Numbered from the stretch's first letter, positions 1-8,166 are shown. The stretch: DNA of 64,000 nucleotides from Aureimonas mangrovi (GCF_014058705.1 NZ_CP059692.1:1865001-1929000); one strand, 5' to 3'. Notes: generated by a model from the sequence alone, not told the origin. Numbers and translations are program-made.

Positions 1-104
1 TCGACATCGCTCTCCTCGACGACCTCGAAATACCCATAGTTCGGCTGAGAGAACGTCATCTCGGAGTGTGATGCGGCAGCAGCCTGTTCGACGCTTCGAT
101 TCAT
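1..104 (-). CDS. Hypothetical protein, 5' end only
   Basis: A reading frame starts with ATG at 102-104 and runs off the left edge; the visible residues begin MNRSVEQAAAASHSEM. The start overlaps the TGA of the upstream replication-initiator-like gene as ATGA, which implies translational coupling. No family can be recognised from 34 residues. Confidence 0.5.
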   Translation of the reverse strand, partial: MNRSVEQAAAASHSEMTFSQPNYGYFEVVEESDV

Positions 105-1897
105 CGCCTCGAGTTGTGCTGCAGATCGGCTTTCGCTCGATTGCGCTCCGCACGTACGGCCCGACGACGGGAGTTGTTCTCGTCGCGCTGTACCGATTTC
201 TTCGCTGCTCTCCATTCCTCTCGGCTTTCCGCCAACTGGCGAGCTTTCTCGGCTTCGATCTCGAGCGAACGCCGATAGTCAGCCATCCTGTCCTCAACGA
301 AACCCTGGGGCGGCGGTGACAGTTCGACGACGGCCGGCGCTCGCTTGCGCCGATGGCCCTCGAGGCGAGCTACACGCGTTTCAGACGCAAGGCGCTCGAT
401 GCGGGAGTAACGAAGCAGGCGTCGAGTGAACTCGTCCGTCAGGTCTGGATCCCACATCTCTTCTGTCACGAAGAGGAGGCACGCCCGGTCGACGCCGAAA
501 CTGTCGATCGCAGCGCGAAGGCCAGGACCGCGATATCGGCGCTCATTGAACCGGGCGGACAACGGGACGAGACCGCCCTTCCCTTCTAGGAAAAGCATCT
601 CGTCGATCGCAATATCGAACGCCGTCGAGAGGTCTATCAGTCCGGAAAGCTTCGGGCCGTAGAGTCCCCTGACTTTCGCCCATGTGCTGAGTTTGACACG
701 TAGCTCAGGAACGTCAGGACGGGCAACGAACAGCCGGTCATCGGACGTCAAATTATCTCGCCCGTCGTCCGTGATCCGTCTCGACCGGAGCCGGGAAAGG
801 TCCGGAAGCTGGGTCTCGATGCGGAAGATCACGCGGTCGAGGAAGGCGCCGTCGTCGCCTCTCCATTTCATCGAGATCGTGAACTCGCCGGCGCTCTCGG
901 CGAAGTCGCGAGATGCCGCTTTCAGAACGGCATTCTCGACCTGTCCTCGGATCGACCCCGTCTTCTGAAGGCGAAGGGAGGTTAATTCCGCGATCTCTTC
1001 GAAACCCATCGAGAGATCGATCGATCGGGGCTTCTTCGACCACCCGATCCGGTCGGTCAGGTGTCGGAAGAGGCAGATCGTCGGCGCGCCCTTGAAGGCC
1101 CGCATCCGCCCGAGATCGAGGTGGATCCACGGGACCCGTCGGACGCCGTCGTCGTAGGAAGACATACGGCGAGTGCGGTCCCGGCGGACGTAAAATCGAA
1201 GGTAGGGACAGAGATCGAACGCCAACACGCCGTTCGTGATCGCCCAACGACGAAGGGGCGTCAGCGTCAGTGGTGCATCTGAAGGCGCCAGATCGGCAGG
1301 AGTCGTGACGCGGATGGGATCGAGAGCGATCAGAGCTTTGTAATGAGGATGATCGAGGTAGCGTCGGGCGCTCTCCCCCATGCGATAGCGAGGAGCGCTG
1401 GCAGGAGCGCCACCTGTGCGTATGCCGGCTCGCTGCGGGAGAGCTGGGATACCCGCTCTAGATACTTCCGAGCGGCTTTCGGCGATTGGCTGGTCGTATC
1501 CGGGGCGAATTGGCGCCATTGTCTTCGCCCAAGCGCCCATTGGGACGCGGTCGAGAGCCATTTTCGTGCGCGTCAGGCGGTCGAGAGAAGCCTTCAGGTC
1601 TTTTTCGAGCGTCCCGAACGGAAGTAGACTGAGGACTGCCGAAACGGGAACGGAATGCAGTGGACGCCCTCCGCGGGGATCCGACTGACCGCACACGGCG
1701 ATCAGGATCTCGAGGGTAAGATGATCTCGGTTCGAGAGAGAGCGGAGAGATCCCGTCGGGCCGGTGTAACCGATGAAGCGCGCATTCTGGACGTACGATC
1801 GGGGACGGACGGTATGGATCATCGCGTCAGGCGCGATCACTGTCAGATCGAAGCGATCTGTCGCCGTGAAAAGTTCTGTCTGTCGTGCGTCGGTCAT
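101..1897 (-). CDS. Probable replication initiator (RepA-like)
   Basis: The product is about 598 residues from the ATG at 1895-1897 (MTDARQTELF); a longer frame opens 9 codons upstream. The central region (about residues 220-350) has the look of paired winged-helix domains of plasmid or phage initiators, but no diagnostic motif is certain. The C-terminal 90 residues are strongly basic and predicted coiled coil. The main support is context: directly upstream lies a 460-base gene-free region with two families of inverted and direct repeats, typical of an iteron origin. Downstream it is coupled by ATGA to the gene cut by the window edge. Inference, not a motif-level assignment; it could be another large DNA-binding protein. 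Confidence 0.5.
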   Translation of the reverse strand: MTDARQTELFTATDRFDLTVIAPDAMIHTVRPRSYVQNARFIGYTGPTGSLRSLSNRDHLTLEILIAVCGQSDPRGGRPLHSVPVSAVLSLLPFGTLEKDLKASLDRLTRTKMALDRVPMGAWAKTMAPIRPGYDQPIAESRSEVSRAGIPALPQRAGIRTGGAPASAPRYRMGESARRYLDHPHYKALIALDPIRVTTPADLAPSDAPLTLTPLRRWAITNGVLAFDLCPYLRFYVRRDRTRRMSSYDDGVRRVPWIHLDLGRMRAFKGAPTICLFRHLTDRIGWSKKPRSIDLSMGFEEIAELTSLRLQKTGSIRGQVENAVLKAASRDFAESAGEFTISMKWRGDDGAFLDRVIFRIETQLPDLSRLRSRRITDDGRDNLTSDDRLFVARPDVPELRVKLSTWAKVRGLYGPKLSGLIDLSTAFDIAIDEMLFLEGKGGLVPLSARFNERRYRGPGLRAAIDSFGVDRACLLFVTEEMWDPDLTDEFTRRLLRYSRIERLASETRVARLEGHRRKRAPAVVELSPPPQGFVEDRMADYRRSLEIEAEKARQLAESREEWRAAKKSVQRDENNSRRRAVRAERNRAKADLQHNSRR

Positions 1898-2019
1898 CGT
1901 GGAACCCCCTCGTCTCAAAACCATATGCTGAGATGGTCGGTAAGGCGGAAGAGCGATCCTCGATTATTTCCTACACTGGACGATCTGTAGGCCCTACCAT
2001 GCAAGGCGGTCAGAGCCTC

Positions 2020-2252
2020 TTAATAGTAAGAAAGCGCGGTCTCTGGGGCGGCCACTGAGCCAGCTTCTGACAGGTCGGGACGTGCCACGACCGATCGGCG
2101 GTAATTTTCTACAGAGCGGGCGCTGTAGACCAGAGAGGATCGGGCGGTCAGCGCCCCTTAATAGTAAGATAGTGATGCAGAAACGTCGGGAGATCGACCG
2201 TCCAGACGGTCTGGGACGTGTCCCGGGAGACGCCGCACTTCCTTACTATTAA
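2020..2252. repeat. Iteron family A, TTAATAGTAAG, three copies
   Basis: Copies at 2020-2030 and 2158-2168 on the plus strand and 2242-2252 on the minus strand are identical over 11 bases. Similarity extends outward: CCCCTTAATAGTAAG followed by an AAG(T/C)G-like tail. Two direct copies and one inverted copy, about 138 and 84 bases apart, suit binding by an initiator or repressor. Confidence 0.75.
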
Positions 2253-2265
2253 GGGGTCCGTCCAT

Positions 2266-2300
2266 TTTCTGAAACCACTGCGTATCAACCGTTTCAGAAA
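2266..2300. repeat. Inverted repeat TTTCTGAAAC / GTTTCAGAAA
   Basis: A perfect 10-bp inverted repeat, arms 2266-2275 and 2291-2300, with a 15-base spacer, lies between iteron 3 and the next gene. A related half-site, TTTTGAAACG, follows at about 2333. It could be an operator for the rightward transcript or part of the origin. Confidence 0.6.
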
Positions 2301-2396
2301 CGCCGCTGTAGGAAATAATTTGAAGCCGTCGCTTTTGAAACGCAGTAGCGACGACAGTGCGTCCGTCGCGATACGGTTCTGAGAACGGAGGTGCCC

Positions 2397-3292
2397 ATGT
2401 CACGTGGTTCAGTTCAGGTCCAAGGTCTCGACCAGCTCGCCAAGCGGTTCGACTTTCTCGGAGACGCCCTACCGCAGGCAATGCAGGCGGCCCTCGACGA
2501 CGTCGCAGAAGCGGCGGTGAAGGCCATGGCCACGAAATTCAACGGATCGATCGAAGGCGGACCGGCGCCGTTCACGAAGATCGTCCCGGGATCGAAGCGG
2601 TCGTCCGTTGTCACGTCCAAGCGCCGGAAAGGTGGAGACGGAGAACCGGAGGCATCCATTCGCTTCCAGCGGATTCAGTCGGCGTATCTGAAATTTCATC
2701 TCGACGACGACCGAGGTCGACGTGAGACCGAACGTGACGCCGGTGACGTCGGCGCTGCGTCCGCATACAACCTCACACCGATCCGCAAGAATCTGTCGAG
2801 ATGGCAGGGGATCAGTGTCAACGCTCAAGGCAACCTCCCCCGTGGCGCCGTTCGAAAACTCGTCAGGCGTTCGAGAACGAGCCAACAAGTTTTGAAGGAC
2901 AACGAGGATCGAAACAGGAGGGGAGTCGCCAAGAAGCTTGGCTTGCCTGAGGACGATCCTCAGGTCGCCGCGATCATGGCGACGAAGAAGATCAGGGGGA
3001 AGAAGCGCTCCCCCCGGCGGTCGAGACGATGCATTCTGGGGCGTCCCCCGTGGTCGTCCGGCGTCCAAAATCGGTTTCTGGCAGCGTCCGGTCGATTCAT
3101 CGTTCAAACTCATTTCGCTCGTTCACGCCCAACAGAAGACCAAATATCCGGCGTCAGGACGCCTGGAACGACGGGATCGAGAAGGCGATGACGCAGGGCG
3201 CCGACCTGGCGATGAAGAGGATCGGTCAGGCCGTGGAGAAAGCGGCAGGCAGTGGAGGTGGTGGCGACCTCCCGGCGTTCCTGCGGTCCTAG
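2397..3292 (+). pseudogene. HK97-gp10-like phage tail protein, two frameshifts
   Basis: A good GGAGG ribosome site at 2387-2391 precedes the ATG at 2397. The first 205 residues resemble phage gp10-like tail or head-tail proteins (a LDQLAKRFDFLGDAL-type helix, then basic segments). Near 3010 the homologous reading moves to another frame containing RDDAFWGVPRG, and near 3135 to a third containing DAWNDGIEKAMTQG, which ends at 3292. Joining the three frames gives a plausible 298-residue protein ending with the conserved FWG...WN.GIE.A pattern. The gene is therefore decayed by two indels. The family call rests on remembered motifs only. Confidence 0.55.
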
Positions 3293-3641
3293 AGGCCTCC
3301 AGACTGACCGTGGAGCGGTCGAAAACGAAAATGAATCGTCGGGGGACCCCATCGATATTCGTGGTTAGATGGAGGTTTGCGCCCCGGCGCTTGTCTGCAC
3401 TTATAGAGAAACTGGAATCAACTCCCCCGCTTCCCCGGGTTTTTCGCTCCCTCATTGCCTTCGTTCGCGCCGACCGACTGCGATAAGCTCGGAAATTTTT
3501 CGAGCTTCTACGGCCATTTAAACGGACGTTTTCTCTTCGGTTCGGCGTCCCGATGCGTCAACGAGCGGCTCTCTAACCGGGGGAATTCGCAGTATCGCAT
3601 CCTACTGAGCACCACCCGTACGACTGCCGTCATCAGGCACG
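3293..3641. other. Gene-free stretch with a short A+T-rich hairpin
   Basis: No convincing reading frame is seen in 349 bases. A hairpin with arms AAGCTCG (3485-3491) and CGAGCTT (3501-3507) has an A+T-rich loop, GAAATTTTT. It could be a weak terminator for the broken tail gene or regulatory DNA for the terminase-like gene; nothing else is evident. Confidence 0.4.
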
Positions 3642-3656
3642 GTGGATGGCGAGCGA

Positions 3657-4247
3657 ATGCCCCGGAAGAAACCCGCAGGAACCGAAGACCGATCGTCCCA
3701 CCTCGTCGGCATGACCCAGCTCGCCGAGATGATCGGCAAGGATCGCGGGACGCTGTCCGAATGGGTGAACAAAGGTTGCCCTGTTGTGAAGCAGGGATCT
3801 ACCGGCGCCCGGACACTCTTCGATCCCCGTGACGTGTTCGCCTGGCGTGAGCAATTCGCCCGTTCCGACGAGGCCCGGAAGTTCGCCCGTCGCGCCGAGG
3901 AAGCCGGCGAGAACCCGATGACGGTCGCGGAGCTGAACAAGCTCGAGGACATCAAGCTCAAGCGCCAGAAGCTCGCGATGACGGCGAAGATCCTGATCCA
4001 CCGGGACCCGCTCGGGATGGCGATCCGACAGGCGAACGGCCTCGGGCGTCAGACCATCATGTCCATCCCGGAGGAGCTCGTCAGGAAGGTTGGCGGAGCG
4101 GTCTCCCGCGAGAAGGCGCTGGAGATCAAGGACGTCGCTTGGGACCTATGCGCCGCCGGCCTTGAGTCGTGGGCGACCGAGGTCAACGAGGCGATGAGGA
4201 TCGCGGTCGAGCGGCTGATCTCCTTCGACGATGTCCGTCGCGAGTAA
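3657..4247 (+). CDS. Phage terminase small subunit-like (Nu1/DUF1441 type)
   Basis: About 196 residues from ATG 3657 (a GTG at 3642 is in frame). Residues 20-60 form a winged-helix/MerR-like DNA-binding module (MTQLAEMIGKDRGTLSEWV then GCPVV), followed by a charged helix with AELNKLEDIKLKRQKLAM and a long alpha-helical C-terminus, the order seen in lambda Nu1-type small terminases, which recognise the packaging site. No large terminase follows, so packaging is not complete here. It supports a phage or satellite ancestry for this part. A generic HTH regulator is the main alternative. Confidence 0.6.
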   Translation: MPRKKPAGTEDRSSHLVGMTQLAEMIGKDRGTLSEWVNKGCPVVKQGSTGARTLFDPRDVFAWREQFARSDEARKFARRAEEAGENPMTVAELNKLEDIKLKRQKLAMTAKILIHRDPLGMAIRQANGLGRQTIMSIPEELVRKVGGAVSREKALEIKDVAWDLCAAGLESWATEVNEAMRIAVERLISFDDVRRE

Positions 4248-4436
4248 GATCTTCCATCTCCGGTCGCAGCGCGTCTACCACGTGTTCGATCCGATCACGG
4301 GTTCGCCTCGCGGCGAGGTCCTGCTCGCTTCGGGTTTCCGTTGCACCGGAAACTGGCGGCAGATGTCCGCGACTACCAGAGTTCGGTGGTCGCCGTCTTG
4401 GCGATCGTCGTCGCGACCGCGCCGGGTAGCCTTTAG
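4231..4436 (+). pseudogene. Possible small frameshifted ORF after terminase-like gene
   Basis: An ATG at 4231 overlaps the preceding stop by 17 bases; its frame reads MSVASKIFHLRSQRVYHVFD for about 36 residues. Around 4338 a shift to the next frame would continue with a hydrophobic stretch SSVVAVLAIVVATAPG and stop at 4434-4436. The downstream continuation of the original frame is Arg/Ser-rich and antisense to a better gene, so is unlikely. Very tentative. Confidence 0.25.
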
Positions 4437-4729
4437 GATTTACGCTGCGACCTTCGCTTCCGGCCCGGCTTCCGCTCCGCGATCCCATCGACGCCGCGGA
4501 GAATACGGAGCGCGGTTGCCATCTCGGCGGCGCCTTCAGGCAGGCCATCAGTGTCCCCGGTTCGGATCCGATGCCAGAGCGCCGATAGGGCCTTCGCGTC
4601 ACCAGGGGTCATTTCCCGGACGCCCTGCGATTTCTTGCCGACCGCCGACCGGGACTGGCCTAAAACAACGACCGCGTCATCCAGCGAGAGGCCACAGGCC
4701 GCAAGGCAGTGAGCGAAGATCGTTTTCAT
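4433..4729 (-). CDS. Small HTH protein, candidate repressor
   Basis: 98 residues from ATG 4729. Residues 10-48 (GLSLDDAVVVLGQSRSAVGK, then a helix with MTPGDAKAL) look like an XRE/Cro-type helix-turn-helix, and the tail is very basic (RKPGRKRRSQRKS). It is divergent from the small gene at 4862, and the intervening DNA carries three matching palindromic sites, which fits an autoregulated immunity or copy-control switch. Its target and role are inferred from position only. Confidence 0.5.
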   Translation of the reverse strand: MKTIFAHCLAACGLSLDDAVVVLGQSRSAVGKKSQGVREMTPGDAKALSALWHRIRTGDTDGLPEGAAEMATALRILRGVDGIAERKPGRKRRSQRKS

Positions 4730-4745
4730 GAGCAGCCCTCGATCA

Positions 4746-4845
4746 TGTGCTTTCAATAGACACACATGTCGTTGGGAATCGCAAATGTCGAGCGCTACAG
4801 AAGTGCACTTGAAAAGCACATTTACTTGTGTACTTTGGATGCACA
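4746..4845. promoter_or_regulatory. Three 19-bp operators, TGTG-N11-CACA
   Basis: Sites at 4746-4764 (TGTGCTTTCAATAGACACA), 4802-4820 (minus strand TGTGCTTTTCAAGTGCACT) and 4827-4845 (TGTGTACTTTGGATGCACA) share spacing, end bases and a central CTTT. They lie between two divergent genes, one encoding an HTH-like protein. Three operators in an intergenic switch region recall temperate-phage control regions. Confidence 0.6.
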
Positions 4846-4861
4846 CAATCTAGGAGAAAAC

Positions 4862-5038
4862 GTGTTCACGCGCGTTCCCGACTTCTCGTTCACCGACGTC
4901 TCGTCGGATTTCTATGTGGACTGCTCTTACCTGCCGAAGACCGATGAGGCCGCGATCAAGCAGTACCTGATCCAATACAGATCCCCAGACGAAGCGGCGT
5001 CCGCCGATCGGCGGCATCGTGACGATCCATCGGGGTGA
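4862..5038 (+). CDS. Small hypothetical protein
   Basis: 58 residues starting at GTG 4862, chosen because AGGAG (4852-4856) sits 5 bases upstream; an open frame extends further upstream but would run through the operator region. Residues include FTDVSSDFYVDCSYLP. The gene overlaps the next small ORF and is the first rightward gene from the operator region. No family recognised. Confidence 0.5.
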   Translation: MFTRVPDFSFTDVSSDFYVDCSYLPKTDEAAIKQYLIQYRSPDEAASADRRHRDDPSG

Positions 5039-5108
5039 GAAGCGCCGGGACTACTCGGTGATCGGTCCGGAGATCGCCGAGGAGATCGTGCCGGACGAGG
5101 TCCGCTGA
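5019..5108 (+). CDS. Tiny hypothetical ORF
   Basis: A 29-residue frame from GTG 5019 (residues IHRGEKRRDYSVIGPE onward) overlaps the end of the preceding gene and ends TGATG into the next start. It may be a separate coupled peptide, or the true C-terminus of the preceding gene after a frameshift, since its composition is more natural than the RRHRDDPSG tail of that gene. Confidence 0.3.
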   Translation: MTIHRGEKRRDYSVIGPEIAEEIVPDEVR

Positions 5109-5290
5109 TGCACCGCTTCCGTGTCCAGTCGTCGTACGCCGACGACAAGATCATCGTCGCTTCCACGCCGGACGTGGCGATCCGGCACTACGCTCAGGCG
5201 CATCACCTGAACACCGGATCGCCAGCGCCTGCATCGGCGATCTACAAGGTGCATGGCGGGCAGCCCGGCGGGGAGCCGACGCTGCATTAA
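5108..5290 (+). CDS. Small hypothetical protein, 60 aa
   Basis: The ATG at 5108 overlaps the preceding stop as TGATG, indicating translational coupling. The sequence begins MHRFRVQSSYADDKIIVAST and has no recognised family. Third member of a run of small genes driven from the operator region near 4.8 kb. Confidence 0.45.
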   Translation: MHRFRVQSSYADDKIIVASTPDVAIRHYAQAHHLNTGSPAPASAIYKVHGGQPGGEPTLH

Positions 5291-5343
5291 GGCGCGCTAC
5301 GAGATGCCGATGAACAAAGGATCGCGATCCTACCTTCAGCCTC

Positions 5344-6159
5344 TCAGTTACTGTTGTAGCCCCAGTCACCTCTAGTGAGCAGGGCTTCCTTCCAAAACGA
5401 CTCGCGTTTGATAATCACCACGTCTTCTGTCCGGAAGGGCCAAGCCTCAAGCAGCGTGAGGCGGAAGTTTTCACGGGCATAGGCGACGGACTGGTCCTTA
5501 TCGAGTGGAATGAGCTGTTTGTTGAAGCCGTGGCCCGTTGCGACGTAAGAACCCCACCGCGACCAAATGCCGGTCTCTCCGTAGGCGGAGCCGACGTACT
5601 TCTTCCCGGTCTTTCGATCGACGATCAGGTAGACGCCTTTCATATTGGCGAGCGCCGTCTTCCAGTCCAGCCGCTGCCGCAGGACCAGCGTCTCGAGCAT
5701 CGCGAACTCAAGCGAGACGTTGTCGTATCCCGAGAACGTCTGCCCGGTATACCGCTCCTTCAAAACCTCAACGATCTCGATCTTGTCGATCTGGTTTTCC
5801 AACAGGAAGGACCGTCCGCGAGAGAGGTTGAGGGACACCTTCAGGCGCCCGACGAGAGGTTTCGCTTCGTCGAGCTCGCGGATGTCATAGGTGTGACCGT
5901 GTTCCGGGCGGCGGGTCAGGACCTCGAACGCTCCCCCGAACAGCCAGACGGCCCCTTCGGGATAGAAGTGAATTAGTGAAAGGATGTAGCGCCGGTTGAA
6001 GTCGTCCTTCGTGCCGCGCCAGGTATTCCAGCGCTGCCATTCCTCAGGGTCCCGTGCGTAGACATCCAGAGGGTTTTCGTCGCCATTCCACCGGGCGGCA
6101 TGTAGCTTGAACTGCGAGGCATCTGCGATGCCGAGGATGGTGCTAACATCGAAACCCAA
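5344..6159 (-). CDS. GIY-YIG nuclease family protein
   Basis: 271 residues from a TTG start at 6157-6159, supported by GGAGGA five bases upstream. Residues 171-200 carry the GIY-YIG core (GVYLIVDRKTGKKYVGSA followed by an arginine-containing IWSRW), and the C-terminus ESFWKEALLTR..GYN matches the conserved glutamate and Asn of the fold. The N-terminal 165 residues are a separate uncharacterised domain rich in aromatic residues. Members act as structure- or site-specific DNA endonucleases; in mobile elements they serve as homing or defence nucleases. The specific substrate is unknown. Confidence 0.8.
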   Translation of the reverse strand: MGFDVSTILGIADASQFKLHAARWNGDENPLDVYARDPEEWQRWNTWRGTKDDFNRRYILSLIHFYPEGAVWLFGGAFEVLTRRPEHGHTYDIRELDEAKPLVGRLKVSLNLSRGRSFLLENQIDKIEIVEVLKERYTGQTFSGYDNVSLEFAMLETLVLRQRLDWKTALANMKGVYLIVDRKTGKKYVGSAYGETGIWSRWGSYVATGHGFNKQLIPLDKDQSVAYARENFRLTLLEAWPFRTEDVVIIKRESFWKEALLTRGDWGYNSN

Positions 6160-6288
6160 CGATTCCTCCCATGAGCATCCACAATCAACGGTCTAGATCA
6201 CGATCACAATAGAGAATAAAATAGGAAAATCGTCTTCCTTCCCGGCACTTCCGATGCCATTCGCGCGTCGAACCTGGAGACGATTCCT

Positions 6289-6483
6289 ATGTCCGCCCTC
6301 GCCGACCGCACCATCGACCTCCCCCTCCACGATGATCTCGATGCCGCCGTGGAGGGCGCTGTCCGGACCTGCGGGCGCGATCCCCGCGTCGCCGTCAGGG
6401 CGCTGATCCTCGGGCAGCGCCCGCTCCTCGAGCAGCTCGCCGGCGCCGTATCTACAGGTTACGTGCGCGGCTCGATCCGGTGA
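6289..6483 (+). CDS. 64-aa conserved element protein, copy 1
   Basis: The sequence begins MSALADRTIDLPLHDDLDAA and is helical. A close homologue of identical length lies at 26726-26920, with nearly the same flanking leader, so it is a genuine gene under selection. Five bases downstream is the zinc-ribbon gene, an order kept in both copies, implying a joint function. Family unknown; the size and the DDLDAAVEGAVRTCGRDPR helix would suit a small regulator. Confidence 0.7.
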   Translation: MSALADRTIDLPLHDDLDAAVEGAVRTCGRDPRVAVRALILGQRPLLEQLAGAVSTGYVRGSIR

Positions 6484-6487
6484 CATC

Positions 6488-6796
6488 GTGGTTTCGACGC
6501 TCGGCGATCTGATCGACGACGGTGGGGGCCTTAACGCCTACTGCGCGAAGTGCGGACGGAGCCTCGACTGCGACGTCTACGATCTGACGATATGGCTCGG
6601 GCGTCGGCAGCGATACATCCGAACGCGGCTGCCGCTTCGCTGCCAACGCTGCGGGTCTGTAGAGATCCACTATACGGTCTCGGCGGAGACGCGTCCGTTG
6701 CCAGATGCCCGGAAGCTGGCGCCGACGAACTTCCGGTCGACGCGGACGGTGGGGGAGCGGACGGCGCTGGTGGTGGTGTTCCCTCGAAAACTTTAG
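6488..6796 (+). CDS. Zinc-ribbon protein, copy 1
   Basis: 102 residues from GTG 6488; the homologue at 26922-27233 uses ATG at the equivalent position. Two Cys pairs (YCAKCGRSLDCDVYDL and RCQRCGS, about residues 19-22 and 52-55) should bind one zinc ion. Between them is a basic, aromatic stretch typical of nucleic-acid-binding ribbons. It follows the 64-aa gene and probably forms an operon with it. Exact function unknown. Confidence 0.7.
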   Translation: MVSTLGDLIDDGGGLNAYCAKCGRSLDCDVYDLTIWLGRRQRYIRTRLPLRCQRCGSVEIHYTVSAETRPLPDARKLAPTNFRSTRTVGERTALVVVFPRKL

Positions 6797-6799
6797 CGG

Positions 6800-7435
6800 T
6801 CACCCCTTCCACCTCTCATGCCAGCCCCTCACCCTTGGCCTTTCGGCTTGGTCCATCAAGCTACGGATCCTTCCGTGCCACTTCCTCGTATCAAAGCCCG
6901 GCCAGGACGGATGCTGGATCCGTCCGTACAGGGACGTGCCGTCATCGAAGAAGAGGATGTCCCGGCTTGATTCGAGGATGCCGATCGTTGGAGCCAGATA
7001 GCGCCAAGTTTCCAGACCGCAGATGATGACGACGTGCGGCTCGAAACGGCGGCGGATTTCACGGAAGGGTTCTGCGCCGCGTCGGAACATCTCCTCGCTC
7101 GGGCGCCGTCTCGCTCCACCGTCCGCGAACGACCTCCCATCGACCAGCTCGCGAACGTAATTGTAGAAGACGACGGAGTGCCAGAACGCGGCACGGTCGG
7201 CAGCGGTCTGGTCGCGACGGGGTTCGCCGGTGACGATCTCCTGCACCTTTCCGAAGAACTGGTGCCGCTTCTTGAGCGCGAGGTAGTCGACAACTCCGGT
7301 CGTGAAGCCTTCCGGGGCTGTACCGGCCTCGCTCGGATCCTTCGAGTAGTGGGACTCGCCCACGATCATGAGCTGTCGTCCGCGAAGGGCGTTTTCCGGG
7401 TCGCCGTAGTCTCTTTCAAGCCAGGGTTCGAACAT
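6800..7435 (-). CDS. Uracil-DNA-glycosylase-superfamily-like protein
   Basis: 211 residues from ATG 7435 (GGAGA six bases upstream). The pattern RQLMIVGESHY near the N-terminus, FYNYV in the middle, HVVIICGLETWRYL and IQHPSWPGF near the C-terminus follows the order of UDG-fold signatures (active-site loop, aromatic pocket, HPS-type loop). The canonical catalytic Asp/Asn and the exact GESPG are changed, so it may be an inactive or specialised member that senses or removes modified bases. Present only in copy 1 of the duplicated module and co-directional with the SRAP gene 50 bases upstream, which also handles damaged DNA. Confidence 0.5.
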   Translation of the reverse strand: MFEPWLERDYGDPENALRGRQLMIVGESHYSKDPSEAGTAPEGFTTGVVDYLALKKRHQFFGKVQEIVTGEPRRDQTAADRAAFWHSVVFYNYVRELVDGRSFADGGARRRPSEEMFRRGAEPFREIRRRFEPHVVIICGLETWRYLAPTIGILESSRDILFFDDGTSLYGRIQHPSWPGFDTRKWHGRIRSLMDQAERPRVRGWHERWKG

Positions 7436-7486
7436 GGATTTCTCCAAAAGGTTGTCGTGGAGGAGCACCGTTCGACCACTCAGAAT

Positions 7487-8146
7487 CTACTCTTTTTCGC
7501 CGCCGTCCTGTTTCTCGCCCTTCGCGACGACCATCAACGTGCCGTCCGGGAGCGGCCTCTGAAGGGCCTTCGCCTCGCTCCAATCGGCCCGGAGCCAGAC
7601 GTAGATCTCGTCGGCGTCACGCAGGATCACGGGCATCGCCTTCGGATGAATCGCTCCGACCTCGGCGTTCGCGTCAGTCGTCTGGAAGCCGTAGAGGTCC
7701 GCCGTCACCTCGCCCTCGGCCTTCTTCCGGGTGCTCGTCCACGTCGTCCAGATTCCGGCGAAGAACGCGAGCGGACGGCTCTCGTCGAGCGCGAACCACG
7801 CCGGGACCTTCCTGCCCTCGACGGTGTCGTATTCCGAGAACGAGGTGAACGGGACGAGGCAGCGGTTCGCTGGCCCGAGCCATCGGCGCCAGTGCGGCGA
7901 CGTCGTGTTGCGGATGTTCGTGACGCCGCTGTCGACGGTGCGACCTTTCAGGACGAACTGCGGCGACGGCATTCCCCAACGCGCCATCGTCAGCTCACGC
8001 TCGCCCGTGACCGTCCGGACGATCGGCGCGCTCATGTCGGGGAAGATGCCCGGGAGCAGCGGCAGGTTGCCCGTCTTGTCGACCATGGAGCGAGTGGCCT
8101 CAAGGATCGCGGATTGGCCCTTGGTGTGGGAGTAGAGATTGCACAT
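7487..8146 (-). CDS. yedK: SRAP domain protein (YedK/HMCES type)
   Basis: 219 residues beginning MCNLYS, with the catalytic Cys at position 2 after Met removal. Other family residues are visible: N in TNIRNTTSP (about 76), E in FTSFSEYD (about 107) and H in AIHPKAMPVIL (about 165). YedK/HMCES proteins form a covalent thiazolidine crosslink with abasic sites in single-stranded DNA and protect replication forks. In mobile elements they often accompany phage or plasmid replication or defence genes. Paired here with the UDG-like gene downstream on the same strand, which could generate abasic sites. Confidence 0.9.
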   Translation of the reverse strand: MCNLYSHTKGQSAILEATRSMVDKTGNLPLLPGIFPDMSAPIVRTVTGERELTMARWGMPSPQFVLKGRTVDSGVTNIRNTTSPHWRRWLGPANRCLVPFTSFSEYDTVEGRKVPAWFALDESRPLAFFAGIWTTWTSTRKKAEGEVTADLYGFQTTDANAEVGAIHPKAMPVILRDADEIYVWLRADWSEAKALQRPLPDGTLMVVAKGEKQDGGEKE

Positions 8147-8166
8147 GCGGAAAGCCTACCGATCAA

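Larger units (their letters stand above)
1963..2320. repeat. Repeat family B, AATTATTTCCTACAG-like, three copies
   Basis: Copies lie at about 1962-1978 (plus), 2102-2114 (plus, degenerate, with TTTTCTACAG) and 2301-2320 (minus, AATTATTTCCTACAGCGG). The outer two are near-identical and inverted, enclosing family A. The arrangement suggests a second protein-binding site or A+T-rich unwinding elements. Confidence 0.6.
1925..2390. other. Candidate iteron-type replication origin
   Basis: This gap between the initiator-like gene and the tail-protein remnant has no reading frame that looks real. It contains three copies of a TTAATAGTAAG repeat, three copies of an ATTATTTCCTAC-type repeat and a 10-bp inverted repeat, several of them A+T-rich in an otherwise G+C-rich region. 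Such clustering beside an initiator gene is typical of theta origins. It could also be an operator or partition region. Confidence 0.5.

Noticed and set aside
3455-3832. 125-codon plus-strand frame across the gap before the terminase-like gene
   Set aside because: Overlaps the terminase-like start in another frame and has an Arg-rich artefactual C-terminus.
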